64,000 nucleotides of DNA from Pedobacter frigidisoli (GTDB lineage: Bacteria > Bacteroidota > Bacteroidia > Sphingobacteriales > Sphingobacteriaceae): positions 604,502 to 668,501 of the forward strand of contig NZ_SJSN01000001.1 of the NCBI RefSeq assembly GCF_004331675.1. The letters run 5' to 3'. The notes under the pieces are model-generated. The model made no database searches and was not told where the DNA came from. It saw nothing but the letters and a program-made list of their open reading frames with translations. The stretch's first letter is position 1. Each line of letters starts with the position of its first letter. Positions 52,310 to 61,142 of the stretch are shown piece after piece. The position numbers were made by a program, and so were the translations under genes.

Positions 52310-55300
52310 TTATAATGTATGTGACGCCCTTTTCCAGAGGCAGGCAGGAAGAAAAACAAATACTGCGAAAAAAGAGAATATGAGTCCTCCGCAGGTACCA
52401 ACGGCCATTGAAAACCAGAAAACTTCAGATGGTCCATCTATCAAAAACGGCACTAGTCCGCAAATGGAAGCAATAGTGGTCAGGATTATAGTTCTTGACC
52501 GGTTTAGTACAGCTTTTATCATCTTTTGATTGTTTTTATTCCCTGTGATATTTTTGATATCATTAACGATAAAAATACCAGCATTGGTCACCAATCCCCC
52601 AAGCATAATAAATGCGGCATATCCACCCTGGTCAAAGGGAAATCCGCTGATATAAAATACAAGGAAGAGGCCGATAAAAGAGATGGGTATGCAAGCGATA
52701 ATGTAGATGGGTTGTATTAAATTTTCAAATAATAGCGCACAGATAACAAAATTTATCATCAGAAGGTAGAAGCCAAGACTATATTTTTCATTGTTTCTTC
52801 TCACTCCCCAATCAGTTTCTCTAATTTCTATTCCGTAACCGGCAGGCATACTTTTTTTCATTTGGTCTATTTTTTTCTCCATAAGATCGGATGCGAAGGA
52901 GGAAGTGCCGTTATATTCAAAGCTGACAATTTTCACGTATTGACGGTCTGACTTATAAATTGTACCTGCGGTCTGCTCGAGTTCAATCGTCGCTGCCCCT
53001 TTGAGATCAATGTTCATCTGTCCGCTCTTAATCCGTCCATGCAAGACATCCCATTTTGAGAAACTGGACGCGCTTTTCTCGCTTACCATAACCGGCACGG
53101 CTTCTTCACCAATGCTCAAGTTTGATACGGCCAACTGCTGCTCAGAGAAAGGGAGGAGCCCAGCAAATAATGCCTGGGGACTTTTGCTCCTAATACCGGG
53201 CAAGCCTGTGTTGAAATTTAGGACATATTGCTGGCCTTTTCGATCGGCATAGTTTATTTTCTCATCAGGATTAACATTTTTTATCCTCCTGTTTTCCAGA
53301 AGAATCTTTTCCAGTTGTCTTGCCTGCCGTTCAAGCTCATCGTAGTTATAGCCCGTCATTTGAATTCGATAGGATGGGGCTTCATCAGTTACCCCGCTGC
53401 TGAACCCCTCACCAACCCCAGTTATTGCCCAGGATGCGCCGCTCCAGTCCAGCACCCTGCTCGTAAGTTTTGACTTTATTAAAAGCGGATACGAATCGTC
53501 ATCATAATTGGGCCTAAAGGTAATTTCAATCTGTGCTGACTGTCCTGATTCTACTCTCGTAATGTATTTGTCAATCCCCTTAAAGGATATTATAAAATTC
53601 TCGAGTTCAGAGAATAAAGAGTTCATCTGTTCCAAACTGTTTCCCACGGGAAGTTCCGCAGTGACGAAAATTTTGGTTCTTTCAATATTTCTGTAATTTC
53701 CCTTTTCATAGCTGTTTATTTTGAAAAGCCAAAAGGTTCCACCAAGCCATTTGTTCAAAACAGGGGCAAGTTTTAACTGGTAAACCTCTGAGCCAATACT
53801 TTTATTATACCAGTTCATACCCTCAATCTTCGCAGGCAATAGAAATAGGGGTATGCCAAAAGCCAATATTATTACTGCAACAAATACTTTCCTGTATCCA
53901 GCGATATAACTGATCACTGACCGGTATCGATTAAAAAAAATAAATACCCTCCGTTTTTTATGGAAACCGATTGCAATCGGTAATCTTGATCCATCACGAA
54001 AAAGCAGGTTATGCATACCGACAGTGAACCAAAGATTTGTCAACAATGATGATGACAGCGCCATAATTATCACCAATGAAAAATCGGAGAATTCCTTACG
54101 TTCTGCCGCGGGTAATAGAAAAATGAGAAGTAATGACCCGATAGTTGTCATCGTAGCTCCGAGCAGGGCCATAAACACCTTTCGGTTCTTATATTGATGA
54201 TAATAATCTAGCATAATGATAGCATGGTCTATCATGATCCCAAATGAAATTGCAAGTCCGGCTAGTGTGTATAGATGCACTATTATATTGAAATACCATG
54301 CTAAAATTACCGTCAGGCTAAGGTTAACAAAAAGACTGAGCAGAAGGGTGGCAATATGCCTCCAGTTTCTGTATGCAATAAATATGAAAATGGTCAGGAC
54401 CAAAATTGCGATTGCAGTCCTTTTATAATTCTTGGATATCTCTTTTTTAAGAAATACAGATTCGTCATGAACTAAAGACAAGCCATAACCTTGAGGCATC
54501 TCGGAACGCAGTTTTTCGATTTCGTTCCTTATCTGTTCGGAACGTATGATGACATTCTCCTTTGACTGTAAGAAGACACTTATAGTTACTGCATTAATGC
54601 CGTTAACCCTGAAGTACTCTACTGGCTTTCGTTCCTCAATATAAACATTGGCAAGCTGTCGGAGCCTAACTCCCTTTGAATTTCCTGTTCCCGTAATATT
54701 TAGGTCAGAGATAAACTCCGTTGTTAGCCTTGGTTTTTCTATCGTCAAAAAAAGACTACGTTTTCCATCTACCGTTACACTACCGGGATAAGTGCTTTTA
54801 GATACTTCCACTAGTTTTTTCTTAATGTCTGCCTCCTGTAAATGATAAGCGGCGAGTTTCTCAAGATCATAGTCAACCTTTAGCTGCCTGCCTTTGGTGC
54901 CTGACACATTTACCTCGCTCACACCTGGCATAGCACTTATGCCCTTCCTGAAAATTTCTTCAGCCAAGTACTTTATCTTATAGCTGCTTTGAGGGCCATT
55001 GAAAGCATAAAGTAGTACTGGCGCTGAAATCCTTGAGCTGCTCTCCGAATTAAGGCCTACCTCTGGAAATGGCATCGATGATGGCAATGCCGTACGGAGT
55101 TGCCGTAGAATAGTCACAACTTCAAACCTGCGATAGGCGATATTCTCACCATGTGAGAATTCCAATGCTACTCTCCCTGAATTGTAAGAGGAGTAAGATG
55201 TAATGGCCTTTAGGTTCCTCAATTGCGAGAAAGCATTTTCAAGAAGAGAGGTTACTTCTTGTTCTACCTGTTCAGGGGAGGATGAGGGCAATAGATACCT

Positions 55301-55420
55301 CACTACCAGAGTATTCCCCTGCTCTTCTGGAAGAAGGTTTACCCTGAGCCTTGGAATACACAAAAAGGATAATACAGAAATTGCCAGAAAGGCTATAACA
55401 ACTCTAAACGGGCTCAACAT
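52310..55420 (-). CDS. RND-family efflux pump, second inner-membrane subunit
   Basis: At 1036 residues this is a full-length RND protein: PFRVVIAFLAISVLSFLCIPRLRVNLLPEEQ, periplasmic loop, AISFGIMIDHAIIMLDYYHQYKNR (TM4 Asp retained), then the second half ending LGGLVTNAGIFIVNDIK and SMAVGTCGGLIFSFF. It differs from the downstream RND and has no fusion-protein gene of its own. It lies between the XRE gene (12 bp upstream) and the two short peptide genes. Two dissimilar RND subunits with one adaptor and one TolC may form a mixed pump. Confidence 0.9.
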   Translation of the reverse strand: MLSPFRVVIAFLAISVLSFLCIPRLRVNLLPEEQGNTLVVRYLLPSSSPEQVEQEVTSLLENAFSQLRNLKAITSYSSYNSGRVALEFSHGENIAYRRFEVVTILRQLRTALPSSMPFPEVGLNSESSSRISAPVLLYAFNGPQSSYKIKYLAEEIFRKGISAMPGVSEVNVSGTKGRQLKVDYDLEKLAAYHLQEADIKKKLVEVSKSTYPGSVTVDGKRSLFLTIEKPRLTTEFISDLNITGTGNSKGVRLRQLANVYIEERKPVEYFRVNGINAVTISVFLQSKENVIIRSEQIRNEIEKLRSEMPQGYGLSLVHDESVFLKKEISKNYKRTAIAILVLTIFIFIAYRNWRHIATLLLSLFVNLSLTVILAWYFNIIVHLYTLAGLAISFGIMIDHAIIMLDYYHQYKNRKVFMALLGATMTTIGSLLLIFLLPAAERKEFSDFSLVIIMALSSSLLTNLWFTVGMHNLLFRDGSRLPIAIGFHKKRRVFIFFNRYRSVISYIAGYRKVFVAVIILAFGIPLFLLPAKIEGMNWYNKSIGSEVYQLKLAPVLNKWLGGTFWLFKINSYEKGNYRNIERTKIFVTAELPVGNSLEQMNSLFSELENFIISFKGIDKYITRVESGQSAQIEITFRPNYDDDSYPLLIKSKLTSRVLDWSGASWAITGVGEGFSSGVTDEAPSYRIQMTGYNYDELERQARQLEKILLENRRIKNVNPDEKINYADRKGQQYVLNFNTGLPGIRSKSPQALFAGLLPFSEQQLAVSNLSIGEEAVPVMVSEKSASSFSKWDVLHGRIKSGQMNIDLKGAATIELEQTAGTIYKSDRQYVKIVSFEYNGTSSFASDLMEKKIDQMKKSMPAGYGIEIRETDWGVRRNNEKYSLGFYLLMINFVICALLFENLIQPIYIIACIPISFIGLFLVFYISGFPFDQGGYAAFIMLGGLVTNAGIFIVNDIKNITGNKNNQKMIKAVLNRSRTIILTTIASICGLVPFLIDGPSEVFWFSMAVGTCGGLIFSFFAVFVFLPACLWKRASHTL

Positions 55421-55432
55421 TCAGCTTATCTT

Positions 55433-55663
55433 TCAGTTATGCATCTGCTGGTTATCGACACTTATCAAATCTATGATCTCTTTCAGTCCGATATTGTAAA
55501 GCTGTGCTAGATTGGCAAACTGGGTAAGATTTGGTTCGACAATATTATGTTCATAACGGACGTAGGTAGGCCTGCTTATACAGAGGAAATCTGCCACTTC
55601 CTGCTGGGAAAGGTCTCTTTTCTTTCTCAATATCCGAAGGGTATCACCGATTAAAAATTTCAT
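55433..55663 (-). CDS. Small XRE regulator, first gene of the export operon
   Basis: The 76-residue product is almost only a helix-turn-helix: TLRILRKKRDLSQQEVADFLCISRPTYVRYEHNI followed by LTQFANLAQLYNIGLKEIIDLI. It has no sensing domain. It is 12 bp from the RND gene and in the same orientation, so it is likely autoregulatory and controls the whole efflux and peptide array. It is divergent from the LytTR response-regulator gene across 257 bp, which may also bind LytTR proteins. Confidence 0.88.
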   Translation of the reverse strand: MKFLIGDTLRILRKKRDLSQQEVADFLCISRPTYVRYEHNIVEPNLTQFANLAQLYNIGLKEIIDLISVDNQQMHN

Positions 55664-55920
55664 TTGAGAAACATTAAGTTAAAAGAATTTATATTGATGG
55701 TTTTATAATAATAAACCCAACCGTGGAGGATGTGAAATTATTTATACCAAACTGGCTTAACCCGATTCCAAAATCGGTAGGTTGGGGAAATAGATTTACA
55801 TTCACATGCTGTTTTTTTTGCTTATCAAAGGGTTAAGCAATCAGTAGTGCATTTAAATTTTTATCTATGTATTGTGCTCGTAAATAAATTTTAGCTACAT
55901 TTAAGACTCATGAACACGAC

Positions 55921-56646
55921 ATGTATACCTGCATTATTATAGACGATGAACCCCATGCTATCGAAGGGCTCCAACGCTATATCGGGGCCTTTCCATTATT
56001 GAATTTTGTATCCGCATATTATGATTCACTCACCGCTTTGAATGAAATCCAAAAGCTTCCACCAGTTGATCTTATCCTACTGGATATTGACATGCCGGGC
56101 ATTAACGGAATTGAACTTTTTAAGGAATTGCGGGGTTATGCGAGAAAAATTGTCTTTACTACCGGCCATACCAAATACGGATATGAGGCGTTTAAACTTA
56201 ATGCAGACGATTACCTTCTTAAGCCCTACACGCTAGGAGAATTTATCATCTCAATGAATAAGTTATTCCAGGGAAAAGAGGAAAAAGAGCCGATTCCAAA
56301 TAATTTCTTTTTTGTAAAAAGCAAGGAAGACAATTCAAAACTTGTAAGCATTCATTTTGCGGATGTTATCGCGGTGGAAAGCAAAAGAAACTATGTACTT
56401 ATCCATACAACAAAAAAAAATATTCTTACGTACATGTCACTATCTGAAATTTCTTCAATTTTAAAGAAACATACTGGATTTGTGCAATATCAGAGAAGCT
56501 TCATCATATCCGAAAGTTACATTATGTCGATTGATGGAAATACGATCAAGATGACTGATGGCACGCAAATCGTCGTCGGGGAATATTACCGAAAGGATTT
56601 TGCTGATTTTATATCTAGGAAAATCATTAAATCAGGGAAAAGATAA
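55921..56646 (+). CDS. LytTR-family response regulator
   Basis: The receiver domain (1-120) has the acidic pocket Asp8-Asp9, phosphoacceptor Asp55 in LILLDIDMPG and Lys101 in LLKPYT. The LytTR domain (about 140-235) shows IHFADVIAVESKRNYVLIHT and FVQYQRSFIISESYI. It is the partner of the kinase gene that begins 240 bp downstream, and both are typical of the LytS/LytR class in Bacteroidota. It could control the divergent export operon. Between the two genes lies an opposite-strand 46-aa ORF. Confidence 0.92.
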   Translation: MYTCIIIDDEPHAIEGLQRYIGAFPLLNFVSAYYDSLTALNEIQKLPPVDLILLDIDMPGINGIELFKELRGYARKIVFTTGHTKYGYEAFKLNADDYLLKPYTLGEFIISMNKLFQGKEEKEPIPNNFFFVKSKEDNSKLVSIHFADVIAVESKRNYVLIHTTKKNILTYMSLSEISSILKKHTGFVQYQRSFIISESYIMSIDGNTIKMTDGTQIVVGEYYRKDFADFISRKIIKSGKR

Positions 56647-56666
56647 TACTCGCCCCTGATAGCTTC

Positions 56667-56807
56667 CTAGTTTCTGGGTGGGTGTCCGGTAACTGTGGTG
56701 GTAAGCATTGATGTTGTTGGCTCTGTTGTATCTGCCGAAGATGATGCGCGGCTGCGTTTGAAAATAAATACTGTTCGAGCGACTAAATTAGTTTTCTTTG
56801 TTTCCAT
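56667..56807 (-). CDS. Possible 46-aa Thr-rich precursor-like peptide
   Basis: A complete ORF on the minus strand lies in the gap between the response-regulator and kinase genes. It encodes 46 residues: an N-terminal part METKKTNLVARTVFIFKRS and a Ser/Thr-rich tail with TTEPTTSMLTTTVTGHPPRN. The layout, a leader-like basic/hydrophobic head and a Thr-rich tail, resembles Bacteroidota precursor peptides of ribosomal natural products, though no modifying enzyme is seen. Its antisense position, near a LytTR/LytS pair, would suit a signal peptide. No clear ribosome site is visible. Confidence 0.45.
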   Translation of the reverse strand: METKKTNLVARTVFIFKRSRASSSADTTEPTTSMLTTTVTGHPPRN

Positions 56808-56886
56808 AACATTTTTTAACGCAACTTAATTTTCAAATTGCACTAAGAGAAAACTTGTATACCATTTACCTAATCCGTTATACCAA

Positions 56887-57999
56887 ATGGGGATTCCGCA
56901 TGAAAAACTTTTAATCAAAAAGCTTATTGGCAATAAAGTACATTTTATTGCCTGGTCATTATTCATTGTTTATGAAACCTTGGTAATCGGGCTCGTATAT
57001 AATATTTTTGGAAATCCGTTTACCTACCTATTGCATTACGCGGTCATTATATCTTTCTTTTATCTATTGTGTGAATATCTTTTGCCGTGGTCCGTAAACA
57101 CTAAAGTGTCAAGGTGGTGGCGTCTACCGGTGGCGTTATCAATCTATCTATTAGGTTATATTTTTTTCCATTATTTGGCAGACCTTCTTCTAATCCATAC
57201 GGGCGCTATAGTTGATGAAGGAAAAAACCCGTTAAACTATCAGTTTGTATTAAAGAACATCTATCGTGGTTTATACTTTATGGGTTTTTCATGTGGGTAT
57301 TTTTTGATTAAAGAGCGTTTTAAAGTTCGTAGGGAGCAGGAAATTCTTCGCCAGGAACATCTCAATAACATAATAGAACACCAGCGAACTGAGCAGGAAC
57401 TTTCTGATACCCAGAATGCCTATCTAAAGTCACAGATAAACCCTCATTTTCTTTTCAATACCCTTGACTTCATATATCACAATATTAAAGGCTCCCCCGA
57501 AATTGCCAGTGAGGGAATTATCCACCTGTCCAGGCTTATGCGGTACGCGATAGATTCAGATAAGCAAGGGAAGTTCATAAATCTAGGTGAAGAGTTAAAA
57601 CATGTAGAAACCTTACTTCATCTTTATCGCATGAGAAAGAACGATAATTTTAATCTCAAGTTTGAATATGGAAAAGAAACTAAACACTTGACATTCATTC
57701 CCCTTGTACTATTAACAATTACAGAAAATGTTTTGAAGCATGGAGATTTTTCAAACAGAGATCATGGAGCATGCATCAGATTATATACTGATAGGGAAAA
57801 CTTCTATATAGAAAGTACCAATCGGACAGGAAATCACAGCCGTTCAATTTCGAGCGGAAAAGGCATTAAGAATATACATCAGAGACTGATATATGCCTAT
57901 GGTACTGATATCGTATTTCAATCAAATACAGATTTACTAAATCAATATTCCTTGAATATCCGTATCCCGTTAAAAGAGATTCAAAAGAATTCTGTTTAG
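56887..57999 (+). CDS. LytS-type sensor histidine kinase
   Basis: Four membrane helices fill residues about 18-145 (FIAWSLFIVYETLVIGLVY, LHYAVIISFFYLLCEYLL, LPVALSIYLLGYIFFHYL, YFMGFSCGYFLI). A short coiled region precedes the His_kinase domain with KSQINPHFLFNTLDFIYH (His187 phosphosite), and an ATPase lobe with ITENVLKHGDF and GKGIKNIHQRLIYAYG. It would phosphorylate the response regulator encoded upstream. The signal is unknown; the membrane domain has no periplasmic part large enough for a folded sensor, so a lipophilic or peptide signal is plausible. Confidence 0.92.
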   Translation: MGIPHEKLLIKKLIGNKVHFIAWSLFIVYETLVIGLVYNIFGNPFTYLLHYAVIISFFYLLCEYLLPWSVNTKVSRWWRLPVALSIYLLGYIFFHYLADLLLIHTGAIVDEGKNPLNYQFVLKNIYRGLYFMGFSCGYFLIKERFKVRREQEILRQEHLNNIIEHQRTEQELSDTQNAYLKSQINPHFLFNTLDFIYHNIKGSPEIASEGIIHLSRLMRYAIDSDKQGKFINLGEELKHVETLLHLYRMRKNDNFNLKFEYGKETKHLTFIPLVLLTITENVLKHGDFSNRDHGACIRLYTDRENFYIESTNRTGNHSRSISSGKGIKNIHQRLIYAYGTDIVFQSNTDLLNQYSLNIRIPLKEIQKNSV

Positions 58000-58603
58000 A
58001 ATATAATGTGGGTGACTAAGGACTAACTTTTATTTAGCTGTCTAAATCTCGGGTGTGTGTCAGAATTTCCTATACTCAAACAGCCATCTATTAATACGAC
58101 ATCGCTATTTATTTACAGTTTGTGGATTGCTGAGGACATGAAAGCGAGACCACCTTTTGTTACTTTGGCAACAGATGAAGTTGCTTTCGAATATGCCACT
58201 TTTCGATGGATGCGAGATTGGATTTAGAAAGAATATCGAGACCTGTGTAGACCGGTCACCATTCTTTAGCTTATAGGAATTCCTCCTCGAGCACATGATT
58301 AAGTCGGCAGCGTAAAGCACTAATTATCTGGTTTCGATCGAAGGGTAATGATAAAATTATAAGTCTCTGGTAAGCTGGGTGCGAATTGGAGTTTCATGTA
58401 CTGCTCGACCCAGTTGTTATTGGTATGCACAAAGTCTCAACCGATGTGGGTATTGCTTGTAATTGGTTGTATATTATTAGGATAACCAAACGATGTACTA
58501 AAGCTAGCATAAAAGGTTTCCCGTAAAAATAGATAATCAAAAATAGCCAGTTTTACTGTTGGCTATTTTGCCATTAAATATTATTAAACATAAAATTAAA
58601 ATT
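58000..58603. other. Gene-free stretch
   Basis: About 600 bp with only short ORFs, among them a 71-codon one at 58105-58320 without coding character. The region has fragments that look like decayed coding DNA (broken by stop codons in each frame) but I cannot name their source. No terminator of the kinase gene is obvious beyond weak symmetry. Confidence 0.4.
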
Positions 58604-58849
58604 ATGCCACAAAGAATTTTGAACGAAGATTGGGAAGATTATGATAATCGTAAGATTCGCGACTCCCGAGATGGACGATTCTTCTCGTGTGAAGAACCCT
58701 GGGAAGTTGATTATCTTGTAAAAAAAATCAAAAAACATTCAGTAAGATCCGAGCAGGAAATTCGAAACGCAATCGCCTCGTGTTGTAGAACCGTTGCTGC
58801 TCCAAGGCCTAGGAAAGCGTTTGTTGAATGCGTAATGAGTAAATTGTAA
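58604..58849 (+). CDS. Conserved small hypothetical protein, 81 aa
   Basis: From the ATG at 58604 (an upstream ATG at 58559 lies in the preceding AT-rich leader) the protein starts PQRILNEDWEDYDNRKIRDSRDG, then FFSCEEPWEVDYLVKKIKKH and a pair of Cys (ASCCRTV), ending AFVECVMSKL. Very similar small proteins are scattered in Pedobacter and relatives, often annotated as hypothetical. No membrane segment or signal. The gene is followed by a clear terminator. Confidence 0.72.
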   Translation: MPQRILNEDWEDYDNRKIRDSRDGRFFSCEEPWEVDYLVKKIKKHSVRSEQEIRNAIASCCRTVAAPRPRKAFVECVMSKL

Positions 58850-58863
58850 TTTCAACTTTTTCC

Positions 58864-58888
58864 CGGCTGGTAATCAGCCAGCCGTTTT
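58864..58888 (+). terminator. Intrinsic terminator of the 81-aa gene
   Basis: CGGCTGG-TAATCAG-CCAGCCG forms a 7-bp G+C-rich stem followed by TTTT, 14 bp after the stop. Confidence 0.85.
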
Positions 58889-59302
58889 CACCTTATTTTA
58901 TCAATCATCTGGCGAACTGATTAGGGTTTGCGGCTCGCCGCCTAGCTCATTAGAACTTGATAAAAAAACTCATCTTACACATACATCATTTATTTGAATA
59001 ATCTGACAATCATGGCGGCATCACCCACATGAAAGATGAACATATTAATTCGATCAATAGTGCTAACCTAACTTTTCTAAGCCAGGGCCTTTTCCTCGGA
59101 GGCATCAGATTTTCCAAATGCAGCAACCAACATTTCGATTCCCAATTGAGGATTTATTCTTATTAAATGGTCGATATTTTTCATAAGCCAGGGTTTTCCT
59201 GGGTTTTAAATATCAATATTATCAAGAAAAATCCTGAACATATGCTACAATTTAAAGCTCCAAATTGATGCTGGTAAGTATACAAGATATACTTATTAAT
59301 CA
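58889..59302. other. Gene-free stretch
   Basis: No ORF of interest. A G+C-rich block TTTGCGGCTCGCCGCC near 58925 and long AT-rich runs are the only visible structure. Confidence 0.4.
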
Positions 59303-60376
59303 TCACACCGATAAGGAATCCTTGTTTTGTTCCATAATGGGAGGTGCATTTATCTCAAAAGATGTATCTGTGACAACCTGCTTTCGGGAATCGCCCTTTA
59401 CGTCAACCTTTTTCTCTAGCTTACTCACTGCAAAACCGCAAAGACTTATAAAAAAGGCCGTGCATATAAACCAAACCAAACGGGTAAACAAATAGCGGTA
59501 ATAAGAAATATGATCTCGTAGGATACCGGAAGAAAGTTTTTTTAGTATTCTAGCCGTATCAGGAGGGTAAACGCCAGCAGCAGTAAAATATTCGTGATTA
59601 TTTCCATATCCCTTGTACCAAACCTTACCAATCGAATAACTTGTTAGGGTATCAGGTAAGCTGATTTTTCTTTGCTGTATTAAAGTCTGAATATTTAACG
59701 GAATTATAGGAGTACCAATATTTTGTTTGTCATCTTTAATCGGCTCATAGTGATCCCCATTCCAATACATAAATTTCTCGTTGTCCTTAGGTGTTTTAAC
59801 GGTTCTGGAGCTACTTTCCCAAATGCCAAAAGAAAAGGCTCCAACAAACAGTAAAATAGCGCAGAAGATACTGATGCGTAGCGATGAAAAGAGAGGAATG
59901 AAACTAGTTCCTTGAGGCATTATAGTTTTTCCACCAAGCGAGGATGTTGTTGAAGCCACTTTTGTTGGAGGCAGAAAGAAATCATCAATAGGTCTCCCAC
60001 CTATGGTAATTGTCTTATCAGGGCTCAAATAATAAGAACTTCTCGGTCTGGGCTCCAAATCTATTAACCATGCCAAAAGATTACTATTTCTTTCATCGGT
60101 TGTATCTGTCTCGCCCCTGACGTGGTTCCAAAGAGCTCTATAATCCCCAGGCTCAGATTTGTTTAAAATTTTCTGAAAATCGCAATCCATTTTATCTACT
60201 CCAAAGAACATTGCAAGTATATCCTTATCCTTTGGATCAAACCTACTTTGGTAAACCTTCAAACAGGCTCTTCTTAATTTGGTTGTTGTCTCTTTGGACA
60301 AAATTGCGTCCAGCTTCCCATTATCTCTCATCTTTTCATAGGCAGCCAATACTAAGTCTTGATAATCTTCAGGCAT
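59303..60376 (-). CDS. Hypothetical membrane protein, 357 aa
   Basis: I recognise no family. The N-terminal 165 residues are soluble and helical (LAAYEKMRDNGKLDAIL, LRRACLKVYQSRFDPKDKDILAMFFGVD), ending in LLAWLIDLEPRPRSSYYL. A membrane helix lies near 166-190 (ISIFCAILLFVGAFSFGIWES) and a second near 300-322 (LVWFICTAFFISLCGFAV), enclosing a roughly 110-residue extracytoplasmic domain. A cluster of GAATTC repeats sits 30-105 bp upstream of the ATG. It could be an anti-sigma-like sensor by topology, but there is no partner gene. Confidence 0.65.
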   Translation of the reverse strand: MPEDYQDLVLAAYEKMRDNGKLDAILSKETTTKLRRACLKVYQSRFDPKDKDILAMFFGVDKMDCDFQKILNKSEPGDYRALWNHVRGETDTTDERNSNLLAWLIDLEPRPRSSYYLSPDKTITIGGRPIDDFFLPPTKVASTTSSLGGKTIMPQGTSFIPLFSSLRISIFCAILLFVGAFSFGIWESSSRTVKTPKDNEKFMYWNGDHYEPIKDDKQNIGTPIIPLNIQTLIQQRKISLPDTLTSYSIGKVWYKGYGNNHEYFTAAGVYPPDTARILKKLSSGILRDHISYYRYLFTRLVWFICTAFFISLCGFAVSKLEKKVDVKGDSRKQVVTDTSFEINAPPIMEQNKDSLSV

Positions 60377-60407
60377 TTTTCAAAAATTTAATGTAAAGGT
60401 AAAAATG

Positions 60408-60480
60408 GAATTTCTGAAATTCTTACGGGTTTCCGGAATTCTTTGGAATTTAAAAAGAATTCTTTGGAATCATTGGAATT
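60408..60480. promoter_or_regulatory. Repeated GAATTC-type motifs upstream of the 357-aa gene
   Basis: GAATTTC-T-GAAATTC (60408-60422) is a perfect inverted repeat. GGAATTCTTTGGAATT (60435-60450) and AGAATTCTTTGGAAT (60456-60470) are direct repeats 21 bp apart, and TTGGAATT recurs at 60473-60480. The spacing of two helical turns suggests an operator set. Confidence 0.5.
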
Positions 60481-60661
60481 ATCTGAAAACTAGTGATTTG
60501 AAGCCTTGATATTTGTCCCAACAATTAATTCGAGCAACGGCTCAACTATAATCCGAGCAAAGAACTAAATGTAAAAAAGACTAAAAATCGCGGTCGTTAC
60601 TAACCGGTTTGGGAAGCAGTTATTTACTCCCGCGACAGACACTCACCACTTCCCAAAAATT

Positions 60662-60716
60662 TCAGAAGGCCTTCTGATTTACAGTTTGTAGCAACCCCCA
60701 CGCATGGGGCGTGGGG
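60662..60716 (+). promoter_or_regulatory. Two hairpins before the Gly/Pro-rich peptide gene
   Basis: TCAGAAGGCCTTCTGA (60662-60677) is a perfect 16-bp palindrome. CCCCACGC-ATGGG-GCGTGGGG (60696-60716) is a strong hairpin 34 bp before the ATG at 60751. They could be a terminator/leader structure or a binding site. No T run follows, so termination is unlikely. Confidence 0.5.
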
Positions 60717-60750
60717 AACTACGTGTACGTCACTTTTAAATTTTTGAATT

Positions 60751-60945
60751 ATGTTTATTCCTATTTTTATTGCCATATTATTAGGCTTGGTAAACCCGTC
60801 AAATACAAGCAGCAACTGTACCCAAAATGACGGTACAACGGTAAGTACAAGCACTAGCACACCTGGCGATCCAGGTGACCCGGGAGATACGGACCCTGGT
60901 GACGATGGTACAGGTGGAGACACAGGACAAAATCCTCCAAGATAG
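60751..60945 (+). CDS. Gly/Pro/Asp/Thr-rich secreted peptide, 64 aa
   Basis: The first 15 residues are very hydrophobic (MFIPIFIAILLGLV) and the rest is a low-complexity tail: NTSSNCTQNDGTTVSTSTSTPGD and repeats of PGD, ending TGQNPPR. One Cys follows the hydrophobic part at a distance that does not fit a lipobox. It is bordered by a leader hairpin and by a strong terminator, so it is a self-contained unit. Similar short, repeat-tailed peptides occur in Pedobacter. Function is unknown. A minus-strand ORF across it is a shadow. Confidence 0.6.
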   Translation: MFIPIFIAILLGLVNPSNTSSNCTQNDGTTVSTSTSTPGDPGDPGDTDPGDDGTGGDTGQNPPR

Positions 60946-60956
60946 TATCATTTAAT

Positions 60957-60988
60957 GAAGATGGCTAGTTGCCATCTTCACTTTTTTA
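60957..60988 (+). terminator. Intrinsic terminator of the 64-aa peptide gene
   Basis: GAAGATGGC-TAGTT-GCCATCTTC is a perfect 9-bp stem with a 5-base loop, followed by ACTTTTTT, 12 bp after the stop. Confidence 0.92.
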
Positions 60989-61142
60989 ACTATTTTCAAT
61001 ACAGTCAGACTGTTTACATCCTAAATAAACATTAACAAATTTCAAACAAGTAATTTATCAGATTAACATAACTTATCTGATAGTAAAAACATTAAATTAA
61101 TCAGGGATTTTTTTTTGTATTTTCGAATAAAAAATAATTCCC

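Noticed and set aside
58105..58320. 71-codon ORF on the minus strand
   Set aside because: No start signal and no protein-like pattern; flanked by DNA with stop codons in all frames.
60624..60923. 99-codon minus-strand ORF across the Gly/Pro-rich peptide gene
   Set aside because: It is the reverse reading of the PGD repeats (giving PGSPGSPG), and the plus-strand unit has a leader and terminator.
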